Below, piece by piece: positions 16,401 to 23,773 of a stretch of 23,773 nucleotides of DNA. The number at the start of each line of letters is the position of its first letter. Within the stretch, counting starts at the first letter, position 1. Source of the DNA: a virus; the IMG/VR virus record IMGVR_UViG_3300006749_000134, positions 1-23,773 of that record. The stretch is one strand, 5' to 3'. A model generated the notes under the pieces. That model was not told the DNA's origin. It did not search any database and was given only the letters and a program-made list of their open reading frames with translations. The position numbers and the translations under genes were made by a program.

Positions 16401-19400
16401 GAGCAAAAAGACCAGACGTACCAGGTAAAACAGACGTTACATGGAAATCTAAACTAGAAGATAATTACATAAATTTAGATGTCTATGAGAATTTTAATAA
16501 ATTAGAAAAATTAAAATTGTTAAGACAGGTTACCTCTAATTTGAATACTATTGACATGGATCCTACTAGCACAGATGGAAAGATTTTTTGGAATAAATGG
16601 CAAGAAATTATAGATGCATCTGCAAGAGGAGATGCTGTTGTAAGCAAAGAAGTAAGTCAGCTGCTTAAGTCTAATCAACCTTTAGGCGATAAAGTATCTT
16701 TAGATAAAATAGATATTAGATTAATAGACCAGATATTAAATGAAAACCCTACGTCTATTACAGCCAGAAGTATATTACGTAAGTTGTTTACTGATGGCAG
16801 AAGTTCTGAACGTGATAAAAGAATAGAACAAGACTTTGCAGAATATGGTAATGAAACATATAACAAACAGTTAATAGAAGACTATTTAATTTCTACAGAT
16901 TTTGAACCAGGAGCATTTTTAAGACCAGGTGTTATAGAGTTTATAAACGAAAAAATATCAGACTATGCTTTTAAAAGATTAACTAGACCTGTAGTAGAAG
17001 AATCTTTTAGTTCTAAGTTAGGTTTGTATGATGTAATTATACGAACTACAAACTTTAAATACTCTTCTGCTAAAAAAGGTTTAGCTGATAATGAATTTTT
17101 ATTACATGAAGGTGCACGTATTATTCCTGTTACCGATCCTACTACTCAAAAGAAAAGTACATTAGGTAAAGTATTTGATAAGTTTGAAAAAGAATATGAC
17201 TTAGATAAAAACAGTGACACTACTAAACAATTAAAAGAAACATTAGACAATGTTATGTATATACGTTCTCCAATGGTTAGTAACAGTGGTGTTCGTATTG
17301 GTAATTTTGTAGGATTTGTTAAAGGTAGAAAGGGTATATCTATTATAACTAACGAAGTTAACGACTTTAATATGAACGGAGCAGACAAAGACATTGACTC
17401 GGCTCATGTATTTTGGGGTATGCCTAAAGAAATAACTAAGGTATATGCTAGACCTGAAATACAAAATCAATTATTAAAAGAAGATGGAACTATGATTTCT
17501 TTAAGCGATGCTAAAATTGCTAAAGAGTTAGCTAATGCTAAGTTTCCACAAAAAGAAACAAGAAAGCAGCAGTTAGCTAATATGATTGACATAGATGCTA
17601 AGCTTGGTAATGGATTGTTTAGTGCAATTGGTAAAGACAGTGTAGGATATATTACTAATCAATTTCAAATAGCTAAACAAGAATTTGATTTAAGAAAACA
17701 ATTAATGATAGAAGACGGAAGCGGTAAGGTTACCGAGATGCAAACAAATGAATTACCTAAAATTTGGAAACAATTAATTATAGATCAAAATGTTTTACAA
17801 AGTACATTTATAGATGCTAATAAATTAGTTGATGTTGACTTACCTTCTACTGCTACAGCTAAGCTAAGAGGAAAATATAAAGACAATTTATTAGAAGCAG
17901 AAGATCGTATTGTATTGCGTGATATGTATAAACTTGTATTTAGTAAAGTACGTAAAGACGAAGCTCCATTAGAACCTAACGTAGTATCTCAAAAATATTT
18001 AGATATGACTGAAGGTACTACTGGTTATTTGAGAATGGTTGGTGAAAATATTAATGGATTAAAATTAGAAATTAATCCTTACAATGCAATTGACAAAGAT
18101 GCTATTATTCCTGTATTAAAAGATTTGTCTAAGGTTATGAAGGATCATCCTTTATTTAAAAAAGCAAACTTAAGAGAGTTTGACAAATGGTTTATGGAAG
18201 GTATTGATGGAAAAGAAATGAATACTATTAAAGATTATCCTCCTTTTTTATGGAATAAAATTAATGGTATTGTAGACTTGTCTAATGCTTTGAAAAAAGC
18301 ACAAGCGTTTAAAGAGTATGCTGTAGAGGTATTAGAAATGAACCCTAGTGCTGTTGATAAGTTTATTGTAGACGTAATAGAAACTACATTTGAACAACGT
18401 AATAAAATTTATCAATCATTTGATAATAATAAACAGTGGTATAAAAAACAAAACGTTAGAAGCTACGGAGATCAAATATACTTTACTAAAGAATCTATAA
18501 AAGAACAGTTAGAAACATTAACTACAGCTAGAAATGCAGTAGGAAAACCTTTGACTAAACAAGGTAAGATGTTAGTAGAAGATTTATTTGATGTATTTTA
18601 TATAGCTAATCCTGTTATAGATTTAAACTTTACAGGATTTAGAGGAAAGAAACGATTTGATTTCTTGACAAATGTTAATAGAGATATAAAAGAACTTCTG
18701 AAATTAAAAGCTCAAGAAACAAAACTTACTAAAGGATTAGAAGAGTTTTCTAAACAATCTACTTTAGACAAATTATATGAGCAAAGAGGCGCATTACAAA
18801 GAGAATTTGTAGGTTCTTTACCTGACTTGGAACAGACATGGTCCATAAAAGCCCGTAATAAGCAGTATATGGCTAGAGAACGTTATAAGGTACTAGAACT
18901 AGCAGTAGCAGAAAAAGACGCTAGAATAGAGCAATTTAAAAAAGATTTTGATTTTGACAATTTAATTGATTACGTGAGTGAGGATATTACACCGCCATCT
19001 ACATCAAGTCTATCTGAACCTGTAGTAGTAGACACTGCAAAACCAGCAGTGAATAGAACTAAACAAGTTGTTCCAGATTTAATTGACATTGACGTTCTCA
19101 CAGATCCTAAGAAATTAGATAAATTAATTGATACAAAGAAAAAATTAACTAGCAATCAAACAGAAGGTATTAAAAAAGACCTGGATGACTTGCGTGACGT
19201 TATTAAATATCAAATAGCAAATGGTAATCCTGGTATATTGTATAACATATCTTCTTTGTATTCTAATTTTTTTCAAGGAAAAAATAGAGAGATAGATTTA
19301 ATTCAAGATGTAGATGGCTTGAGGTTAAAGTATTTTGTAAAACACATGAAAAATCAATACGGTCCTAATGATGCATTTGATGCTATTCGTAGAAATAAAG

Positions 19401-22400
19401 AGTTAATTAATCAGGCACGTAAAGACTTGTACGTTGACATGACTGATATGGTTCCCTTAAAAACGTTTGCAGAATACGCTAAAGAACAAGATGTATTTGT
19501 TAAAATGATGTCTGATCTAGATTTGTTTAAAAAAATAAGAGTAGATTATAGAAAGTATGTAATGGAGTGGGCTAATGCTAACGAAGGTTCTATAACTAAA
19601 CTATCAGATCAAACACAAGGAAAGATATTAAAAGATAAAGACAATATTGTATATGGTTATAATAAAAAAACTAAAGTAATTAAACCTTATAAAAATATAG
19701 GGCAGCTAGAGAAAGATATAAAAGCTAATCCTCTTATACAAAAAATACCTATGGATAGTTTATCTTCTGTTATTACAGACAAAATTAATTTTATGTTTCC
19801 TATAGACGCACACTTAAGAAGTCCTAAAGGTATAGATCAAGTGTTAGGTATTTATCAAAGATTAGACCAGTTAATTTCACCTTTTGAAAAAAGGTTTCAA
19901 TTAGATAGAGGTGTTAAATTTAATCCTAAAACTAGACAAATGGATGAATATGGTATATTAGTTCCAACTTCTACGTTAAAAACTATAGCTGAAAATATAT
20001 ATGAAAATCATAGTATAGCAAGTCAGCTTAAAAAGTTTAATGTAGATTTTGTAGGATTTAATAAAAAAATATTAAACACAAAACAAAAAGTGTATACAGC
20101 TAATCAAGATATATTGTGGGAAGTTGCAGTGTTAAGACACGTATTAGGTCCAGATAAATTAGGACCAAAAAAGAATAATACTTTAGCTGAAGAACGCATT
20201 GAACTTCAAGAACGTTTAGATGTAGCAGAAAAAAAACTTAGCAAAATATCAGAAAAATTATATTACACTAATAAACAAGGCGATCAGGTATTTGTAGATG
20301 CTAGTAAATACACAGATGTAATACGCAATCAAGTTATACAACCAATAATGGATTTTGCTTTAAAACAATTTATAGAAAGTAATTATAAAAATATTGAAAA
20401 AGCATTTGGAGAAACTATATATAAAAATGTATATAGTCCTGATAAAAAATATGCACCAAGTCATCCTTTGTTTTATCAACAACGTTTAATGGAGATGTTT
20501 TTTAATGCCAATGGAATAATTAGTCCTTCAAGATTAATGGCTTTTGATAAGTCTGTTAGAATTAAACAAGATACTGTTTCTGGTTCTGAAATATTACGTA
20601 ACCATTTTCATTTAGATGATATAAAGTTTTTAAACTATGCTTTCAACGTTCGTCAAAACATACACGATAAATACAGTCAATACTTAAATAAAAGCGGAGA
20701 GCTTGACTGGAATTTGTTAGACAAAACATTAGTCAAAGGACAAACAAAGTTTACATTAGGAGATAAAATTAGAAAAGAATTAAAATCTCAACAATTAAAA
20801 TTAGATGCTAGACAATTAGAAGTAGGTAAATTTAAAGAACAAGATGAGTCTGCACGTTTCTGGTCTTACATGGGTTCTTTAGAGATTAAAGAAAACAAAA
20901 AGAAAATTGTTGAAGATTATTTACCTGCTGAGAAAAAACGTATTATGTCTAAAAAAGTTGATCAGTTGTTAGATCCTAAGATGAAAGAAGATGTATTAAA
21001 TGGAGAAGTAACGTTAGAGGATGCTAGATTTGCTGAATATCAACAATTAGAAAATAAAATTTTAAAGACTAATAAATATGAAAACCCTAATGTAGACCAA
21101 GATGCTGCAGATACTTTAAATCAAGTACCTACTAGAAGAGGTAAAACAGTATATCCTGGTTTAGGTATGTCTACACACGCACGTTCTAGAACAGAAAGAG
21201 CATTGCCTTTCTTTAGAACTGATGGTAATGTTCCTTTAGAATACATGGATAGTATGTCAAGAGGTTTAACTCAAAACATTAGTGCCTTATATACTAGAAT
21301 TTATTTAGATAAATTTTTAGAACAAGGTAGAAAAAATGAAACTATGTCTGATGTTATTGAACAATGGCATTCTGCTTTATTAGATTTTTCTAAAGGTTAC
21401 ATGGGACAACCTTCTACAAGAAATATAGAAGTACATGGTTTTAATAAAAAAGATTACGTGTTATTAAAAGAATGGCAAGATTCTGGATATGATCAATCGT
21501 GGAAATATGGAAAACTTAATAATGTTGAAAAGAAATTATTGTTAGATATGGAAGCAGCAGCATTGCCAACCTACACAGAACAACGTGCTATGAAAAAGAA
21601 GTTGGTAGGTGAGTTAATAAAAAAACATGGTAAAGATTTAAAAGGTGTTACTAAAGAAAAACGTGATGAATTTTTCATGACAACTATTGGTCCACAAGTT
21701 AAAACAGATTTTACAAAATGGATGCAAAAATCACAAAAAGAAAACCTAAATTTACTTATTGATAAAGATAACATAGATAAGTTAAAGATTAACTTTACAC
21801 CTAGACAATGGTTTAGCGATGAATCTGTTGGTAATACTATGTTAAAAATTGAAGGCAACATTAATAAGGTTTATGGTAAAGCTACTAAATCATTATTAGG
21901 TAAAGAAAAACAAATGTTTCAATCATTGCCTGAAGATCCAATACTAAGACATAAAGCTATGGTAGATATGGCTCAGTATATGAGTGACTTAGAAGGTAAG
22001 TTTGAAGTATTTAGTTTACTGTTTCACCCTAAAGCTGCAATAACAAATGTATATGGTGGTTATCAAAACGTAATAACAGATACTGGTTTTACACATTTTG
22101 TTAATTCATTTAGAGAAGATTATTTAATAAACGAAGTATTTGCTGGTAAAAAGTTTAGGATATACGATCCAAAAACTAAAACATATCAAGATAAAGAATT
22201 AAAATCCATGGAAGATGTACACATGATGATAGATAGTTTAGGATTGTTGGAAGGTAATTTGTTACAAGAATTAACTTATCTACAAGCTAAAGAACCTGCT
22301 CAGGTTAAAAAGTTTTTATCAGAACTTGTAAAAAGAGTTACACAAAATACCAAGAAAAACAAATTGTGGGGTAACTCTAAAGAAGTTAACGAAAAAAATG

Positions 22401-23263
22401 ATGCTTTTGTAAAAGAAACTATAGCAGAGTTAGCTACTAAATATAATGTAGATGCTGCAGCCATGGAAGTTGGTAGTGTATTTATGTCTGCATCTGAAAA
22501 ATTATTAAGACGTAAAGCATTTTTATCACATTATTTAAAAGCTAGAGAATTATACGCTGATACAAAAGGTAATATCAAAGTAACTGACGAGTTTTTAGTG
22601 AAGACTGCTAAAAAAGGTGTAGAAGGTTCACAGTTTATTTATCACGCTACATACAGACCTAACTTTAGTAATACTGCGTTTGGTCGTGTAATGACACGTT
22701 TCCAGCCTTATATGTGGAGTAGTATTAGACGTAGAAAAACTATGTTTGAAGATATGATGGCAGTAGAAGGGCACGCTAACTTTGAAGCTACTAAAAGATT
22801 TGAAAGACAAATAGCTAATGATGCTATGACTATGGCATTAGCTAGTGTATTTGCTTACAGTATATTTGAGTATGCTTTATCTCCGCCTATGAATATGTTT
22901 AAAGATACAGCTGAGTTTTTATTTGGTGATGAAAAAACTAGAGAAAGAGCATTCTTTAATCAATATCCTATCAAAGCTATGGCACCGTTACAGATCGTAA
23001 CACCTCCTGCTGCAAGATTTATTATGCCTCATGTTAATGCTTTAGTTAATGGTAACTACGAAGCATTCTGGAATTATACTGCTTGGACATATTTACCTGG
23101 TGGTAGATTGATGCGTGATGTTTATAAGACAACACAGAAACCAAATTATTGGATGGAATATTCTACTGGTATACCTCGTAATAGCATGAAATGGTATGGT
23201 CAACGTGTTGAAAGAGAGCAACGCAATAGAGATATTATGTTAGAAAACTTAAGTGATGAATAG
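13430..23263 (+). CDS. Giant internal virion protein with candidate RNA polymerase core
   Basis: 3277 residues, uninterrupted, 41% of the window. N-terminal part: Gly/Ala-rich hydrophobic segments at about 101-130 (LVGLAPGVVVQALSGGGAAT), 254-290 (AAVQGAIAGGIFGGIGEY) and 338-378, possible membrane-inserting pieces. Residues about 380-880 are charged and helical. Residues about 880-1450 hold motifs of two-barrel RNA polymerases (listed as a separate entry). Residues 1450-2950 are mostly charged helices with coiled coils. The C-terminus has Arg/aromatic motifs (GRVMTRFQPYMWSSIRRRK, about 3085-3103) and a hydrophobic segment at about 3130-3152 (MALASVFAYSIFEYAL). The last position of a small/medium/giant run suits the T7 gp16-like ejected protein that crosses the inner membrane; the transglycosylase of gp16 is not seen and a separate lysozyme lies upstream. 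The length is close to the N4 virion RNA polymerase (about 3500), but its T7-like motifs were not found. Virion location is inferred. Confidence 0.8.
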   Translation: MGLDRRIQILESAFNAGQLDEMQYALGLKKFYDRIPKQFDARSLRYMESKLVDAGLPLTDGRQGQTDGVLAQITSGLLEGFTTFGFADEPDTSTEKIANSLSHLVGLAPGVVVQALSGGGAATALVARGMRRQAKARGVKQFEAVADRLESVGESLQYSNNKVARAMHDVTTKLPGGKALRSPQPIGVDIKTGEKLYGMQSVPGIVANFVQKQSTSFLKDNNIKAAEFIHKGVFKNRFMDAATRDNIVNQSVHLGLLLGASAREQGLAGMGQAAVQGAIAGGIFGGIGEYANIGRMLASKNVGIRTAGEKVVRGFAKALKEQPNRRDQFETINFLMKGTAGAAYGTTTAKLHDMPLEDQIYETLMAVFFSVNSRAAFENRATRDIFSSDKVIPRDFKMKEARKWITEQPWYQAETPEYQAYWSRYLKDIQRQQMDYVVNNYNDIIVALAPEYRDLKEQGFITPEMETRARTDNKTRETILEKLYEAAEKAERKHEDTFNIDEVERRVEEKEFEFSSMEMDKEVKHIEQDTSIASEYLPKQRTLKNIFVDIKKVGDKTSKDLDPQELHQMFKKLAIDTNFTPDNFIKEVEGKFKIKVSEEQKMDLVQAIHKYKHLDKFKISRIYLVPEEGKGRLKRRKTEEPVFEEEAPEVDIYNKPIGGKKSGTKSDQGSRLNKIYAKDDKQLHLDIDYLTTVVSQRYYDAVEGKYKPGAKIKNVSPLSIDIFAFSKDTKDPISAVRNMSKKQLDQLRNNLEEKEGLYIHAAVSDTGRLQVRQFPWSSRKNETNYISDKELKKIDRTIRKELGGTDAKKYKSNVGFVIWRMKEMNLIDAKYTAQDIIDTLPTYFKTEPYTDVTKMQKYTKHMSGIEVPIDNQYIKDEYTHALIKDLPGSIKNMGPEMEAFNSGTDGASMLRGEKFDRLAKAYGLDPETGVIKTIHIHRPGEFTNGNKRGTTIIKTATFRMDPKWEALLDRTEAGKKIDYLHYDTAVKEISGAKRPDVPGKTDVTWKSKLEDNYINLDVYENFNKLEKLKLLRQVTSNLNTIDMDPTSTDGKIFWNKWQEIIDASARGDAVVSKEVSQLLKSNQPLGDKVSLDKIDIRLIDQILNENPTSITARSILRKLFTDGRSSERDKRIEQDFAEYGNETYNKQLIEDYLISTDFEPGAFLRPGVIEFINEKISDYAFKRLTRPVVEESFSSKLGLYDVIIRTTNFKYSSAKKGLADNEFLLHEGARIIPVTDPTTQKKSTLGKVFDKFEKEYDLDKNSDTTKQLKETLDNVMYIRSPMVSNSGVRIGNFVGFVKGRKGISIITNEVNDFNMNGADKDIDSAHVFWGMPKEITKVYARPEIQNQLLKEDGTMISLSDAKIAKELANAKFPQKETRKQQLANMIDIDAKLGNGLFSAIGKDSVGYITNQFQIAKQEFDLRKQLMIEDGSGKVTEMQTNELPKIWKQLIIDQNVLQSTFIDANKLVDVDLPSTATAKLRGKYKDNLLEAEDRIVLRDMYKLVFSKVRKDEAPLEPNVVSQKYLDMTEGTTGYLRMVGENINGLKLEINPYNAIDKDAIIPVLKDLSKVMKDHPLFKKANLREFDKWFMEGIDGKEMNTIKDYPPFLWNKINGIVDLSNALKKAQAFKEYAVEVLEMNPSAVDKFIVDVIETTFEQRNKIYQSFDNNKQWYKKQNVRSYGDQIYFTKESIKEQLETLTTARNAVGKPLTKQGKMLVEDLFDVFYIANPVIDLNFTGFRGKKRFDFLTNVNRDIKELLKLKAQETKLTKGLEEFSKQSTLDKLYEQRGALQREFVGSLPDLEQTWSIKARNKQYMARERYKVLELAVAEKDARIEQFKKDFDFDNLIDYVSEDITPPSTSSLSEPVVVDTAKPAVNRTKQVVPDLIDIDVLTDPKKLDKLIDTKKKLTSNQTEGIKKDLDDLRDVIKYQIANGNPGILYNISSLYSNFFQGKNREIDLIQDVDGLRLKYFVKHMKNQYGPNDAFDAIRRNKELINQARKDLYVDMTDMVPLKTFAEYAKEQDVFVKMMSDLDLFKKIRVDYRKYVMEWANANEGSITKLSDQTQGKILKDKDNIVYGYNKKTKVIKPYKNIGQLEKDIKANPLIQKIPMDSLSSVITDKINFMFPIDAHLRSPKGIDQVLGIYQRLDQLISPFEKRFQLDRGVKFNPKTRQMDEYGILVPTSTLKTIAENIYENHSIASQLKKFNVDFVGFNKKILNTKQKVYTANQDILWEVAVLRHVLGPDKLGPKKNNTLAEERIELQERLDVAEKKLSKISEKLYYTNKQGDQVFVDASKYTDVIRNQVIQPIMDFALKQFIESNYKNIEKAFGETIYKNVYSPDKKYAPSHPLFYQQRLMEMFFNANGIISPSRLMAFDKSVRIKQDTVSGSEILRNHFHLDDIKFLNYAFNVRQNIHDKYSQYLNKSGELDWNLLDKTLVKGQTKFTLGDKIRKELKSQQLKLDARQLEVGKFKEQDESARFWSYMGSLEIKENKKKIVEDYLPAEKKRIMSKKVDQLLDPKMKEDVLNGEVTLEDARFAEYQQLENKILKTNKYENPNVDQDAADTLNQVPTRRGKTVYPGLGMSTHARSRTERALPFFRTDGNVPLEYMDSMSRGLTQNISALYTRIYLDKFLEQGRKNETMSDVIEQWHSALLDFSKGYMGQPSTRNIEVHGFNKKDYVLLKEWQDSGYDQSWKYGKLNNVEKKLLLDMEAAALPTYTEQRAMKKKLVGELIKKHGKDLKGVTKEKRDEFFMTTIGPQVKTDFTKWMQKSQKENLNLLIDKDNIDKLKINFTPRQWFSDESVGNTMLKIEGNINKVYGKATKSLLGKEKQMFQSLPEDPILRHKAMVDMAQYMSDLEGKFEVFSLLFHPKAAITNVYGGYQNVITDTGFTHFVNSFREDYLINEVFAGKKFRIYDPKTKTYQDKELKSMEDVHMMIDSLGLLEGNLLQELTYLQAKEPAQVKKFLSELVKRVTQNTKKNKLWGNSKEVNEKNDAFVKETIAELATKYNVDAAAMEVGSVFMSASEKLLRRKAFLSHYLKARELYADTKGNIKVTDEFLVKTAKKGVEGSQFIYHATYRPNFSNTAFGRVMTRFQPYMWSSIRRRKTMFEDMMAVEGHANFEATKRFERQIANDAMTMALASVFAYSIFEYALSPPMNMFKDTAEFLFGDEKTRERAFFNQYPIKAMAPLQIVTPPAARFIMPHVNALVNGNYEAFWNYTAWTYLPGGRLMRDVYKTTQKPNYWMEYSTGIPRNSMKWYGQRVEREQRNRDIMLENLSDE
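16067..17779 (+). other. Candidate double-psi-barrel RNA polymerase core within the giant protein (residues ~880-1450)
   Basis: Seen: G-T-D905-G906-A-S at 16136-16153; K947-R-G then IIK954; DYLHYDTAVK ending at K987; R1279-S-P1281; N-G-A-D1319-K-D1321-I-D1323-S-A at 17375-17404; and D1403-S-V-G1406-Y-I. Known: in QDE-1/eukaryotic RdRPs and related phage polymerases (YonO, crAss-like gp66) a DG motif and basic residues in the first barrel precede an R-x-P...D-x-D-G-D metal-binding loop in the second barrel, followed by a D-x-L-G-x-I motif. The order and rough spacing agree. The Gly inside the triad is Ile here. Assignment as RNA polymerase is inference from motif order; it could also be a degenerate, inactive copy. 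Confidence 0.5.
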
Positions 23264-23272
23264 ATGTTTTAT

Positions 23273-23425
23273 TTAGCGTTGTTCTTTAGAAAGCTTTTCC
23301 AATAAAATTTTCGACTCTTCTTTTTTTGTAGTCAAAAATTTTATTGCTTTTTCAGTTAGTTTTTTTATTTCTGCTATTTCTTTTTTTAATAATTTAATTT
23401 CTTTTATTTTTTCTTGTTCAGTCAT
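23273..23425 (-). CDS. Small coiled-coil protein (50 aa), convergent to the late operon
   Basis: On the minus strand, ATG at 23425 down to TAA at 23273, with AAGGA at 23438-23434 nine bases upstream, the same sequence style as before the lysozyme gene. The product (MTEQEKIKEIKLLKKEIAEI...) is nearly all Lys, Glu, Ile and Leu and should form one long coiled coil. No family recognised. Its end is nine bases from the end of the giant gene, tail to tail. A hairpin that probably terminates the + strand operon lies inside it (23300-23346). The start signal supports a real gene, though low-complexity Lys/Glu codons in AT-rich DNA can also arise by chance. Confidence 0.55.
   Translation of the reverse strand: MTEQEKIKEIKLLKKEIAEIKKLTEKAIKFLTTKKEESKILLEKLSKEQR
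23300..23352 (+). terminator. Probable intrinsic terminator of the late operon
   Basis: Arms 23300-23316 and 23330-23346 pair over 17 positions with one C/A mismatch (23312/23334) and a 13-base T-rich loop; a run of five T (23348-23352) follows directly on the + strand. It begins 37 bases after the giant gene stop. On the minus strand the mismatch becomes a G-U pair, giving an unbroken stem, but no T-tract follows, so termination should favour + strand transcripts. The stem is AT-rich (four G/C pairs). Confidence 0.6.
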
Positions 23426-23445
23426 AATTATTTTCCTTGTTATTA

Positions 23446-23561
23446 AGATGCCTCACAATACTTAAGATACATATCTATCGACTAAGAAGATATGTTTTTA
23501 GTAGCCAACCAATCGTAGTATTTGCACAAGTAAACTAATGTAACTTGTGTGCAAGGCATCT
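23446..23561 (-). promoter_or_regulatory. Possible structured RNA leader (three-way junction)
   Basis: The 146-base gap between two minus-strand genes contains nested inverted repeats: an outer 8-bp stem (AGATGCCT 23446-23453 with AGGCATCT 23554-23561, extendable by three pairs after one mismatch), a hairpin of 8 bp (23469-23476 with 23488-23495, 11-base loop) and a hairpin of 7-8 bp (23525-23531 with 23543-23549, 11-base loop). Together they form a closed three-way junction. On the minus strand it ends eight bases before the AAGGA site of the 50-aa gene, a place suited to translational control. On the + strand it is followed by TTTTTA (23565-23570), so it could instead act as a second terminator. 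No known riboswitch consensus or tRNA T-loop was recognised. Confidence 0.35.
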
Positions 23562-23571
23562 CAATTTTTAT

Positions 23572-23724
23572 TTAATCATTACAATCAGGTCTACGAACGT
23601 CAGTTAAATCTAAGAAATCTTCTGATTCCCTAATAGCTTTATCTGATTTAATTTTCTCTTGTTCCTGTATGATCTTGGCAGCAAGAGATATGATCGCATT
23701 GATTTCTTCTTTACTCAAAGTCAT
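23572..23724 (-). CDS. Small acidic protein of unknown function (50 aa)
   Basis: On the minus strand, ATG at 23724 to TAA at 23572, with AAGGAGA at 23737-23731 six bases upstream. The product (MTLSKEEINAIISLAAKIIQ...) has an amphipathic N-terminal helix, a charged middle (EQEKIKSDKAIRESEDF) and a polar tail ending in LTDVRRPDCND. No family recognised. The good ribosome binding site and the overlap with a preceding minus-strand frame support it. It and its neighbour start a differently oriented gene block that runs out of the window. Confidence 0.65.
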   Translation of the reverse strand: MTLSKEEINAIISLAAKIIQEQEKIKSDKAIRESEDFLDLTDVRRPDCND

Positions 23725-23773
23725 CACGATTCTCCTTTTCAATTTGTAATAATCTTAAGAATCTCTTTAGTGG
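23711..23773 (-). CDS. Possible 3' end of a minus-strand gene (partial)
   Basis: A minus-strand frame is open from the right edge for 20 codons and stops with TAA at 23713-23711, inside the start of the 50-aa gene (14-base overlap). The visible end is PLKRFLRLLQIEKENRDDFE, a plausible amphipathic/charged C-terminus. The other two minus frames have stops here. The overlap length matches another one in this window (5721-5734). Too short to name. Confidence 0.35.
   Translation of the reverse strand, partial: PLKRFLRLLQIEKENRDDFE

Noticed and set aside
13430-23263. Giant protein as an N4-type (T7-fold) virion RNA polymerase, suggested by its length of about 3300 residues
   Set aside because: I did not find the T7-family R-x3-K-x6-Y-G motif or the associated Asp motifs in a credible order; the motif series present fits the two-barrel class better. 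A profile search would be needed to exclude it fully.
23446-23561. tRNA or tRNA-like gene in the structured gap
   Set aside because: The fold has a closing stem and arms, but there is no GTTCGA-type T-loop, no 7-base anticodon loop and no CCA end on either strand.

Overview
The window looks like part of the late (virion) region of an AT-rich, tailed double-stranded DNA phage, most likely a short-tailed (podovirus-like) marine phage. This rests on gene content: an S74-terminated tail fibre, a nozzle-like protein, a small/medium/giant run resembling the T7 ejection proteins, and a T4-type lysozyme. The marine assignment comes from remembered similarity to environmental phage proteins and the low GC content, not from a search. 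Most genes carry clear Shine-Dalgarno sequences (AGGAGG, AAGGAG), which argues for a host with canonical initiation, such as a low-GC proteobacterium, rather than a Bacteroidetes host.

Layout. From 1 to 23263 every supported gene is on the + strand, packed with overlaps of the ATGA or TAATG type or gaps of a few bases. (a) 1-3206: the 3' end of a tail fibre with an S74 autoprotease/chaperone, a 59-aa basic protein, and a virion-type protein ending in a Hint (Hedgehog/intein) domain. (b) 3208-4957: a small membrane coiled-coil protein, an exported thioredoxin-fold protein without CXXC, and a series of tiny proteins, several of them extremely lysine-rich. (c) 4967-5734: a calcineurin-like phosphoesterase with an SD-supported TTG start, followed by a 51-aa gene overlapping both neighbours. 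(d) 5848-10730: three structural genes (nozzle-like protein, FN3/Ig-like protein, uncharacterised protein). (e) 10741-23263: GH24 lysozyme, a 58-aa gene, and three genes of 162, 513 and 3277 codons resembling the T7 gp14-gp15-gp16 ejection module, with a greatly enlarged last member.

The most interesting observation is inside the 3277-residue protein. Residues about 880-1450 carry, in order, a DG motif (905-906), lysines in a KRG...IIK context (947, 954), a TAVK motif (K987), an R-S-P segment (1279-1281), a D-x-D-x-D triad (D1319, D1321, D1323) and a D-x-V-G-x-I motif (1403-1408). This order matches the two-double-psi-barrel RNA polymerases of the QDE-1/eukaryotic RdRP, YonO and crAss-like phage gp66 superfamily. 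I infer that the giant protein may carry a virion-packaged RNA polymerase, ejected with the DNA to start early transcription. The motif match is by eye and needs a profile or structure comparison.

After 23263 the direction changes. Two 50-aa genes and the end of a third lie on the - strand, converging on the late operon. A 17-bp hairpin with a T-tract, probably the terminator of the + strand operon, lies inside the first - strand gene. A 146-bp gap between the two small - strand genes can fold into a closed three-way junction just upstream of a ribosome binding site. No tRNA, rRNA, CRISPR array, insertion sequence, integrase or recognisable sigma-70 promoter was seen.
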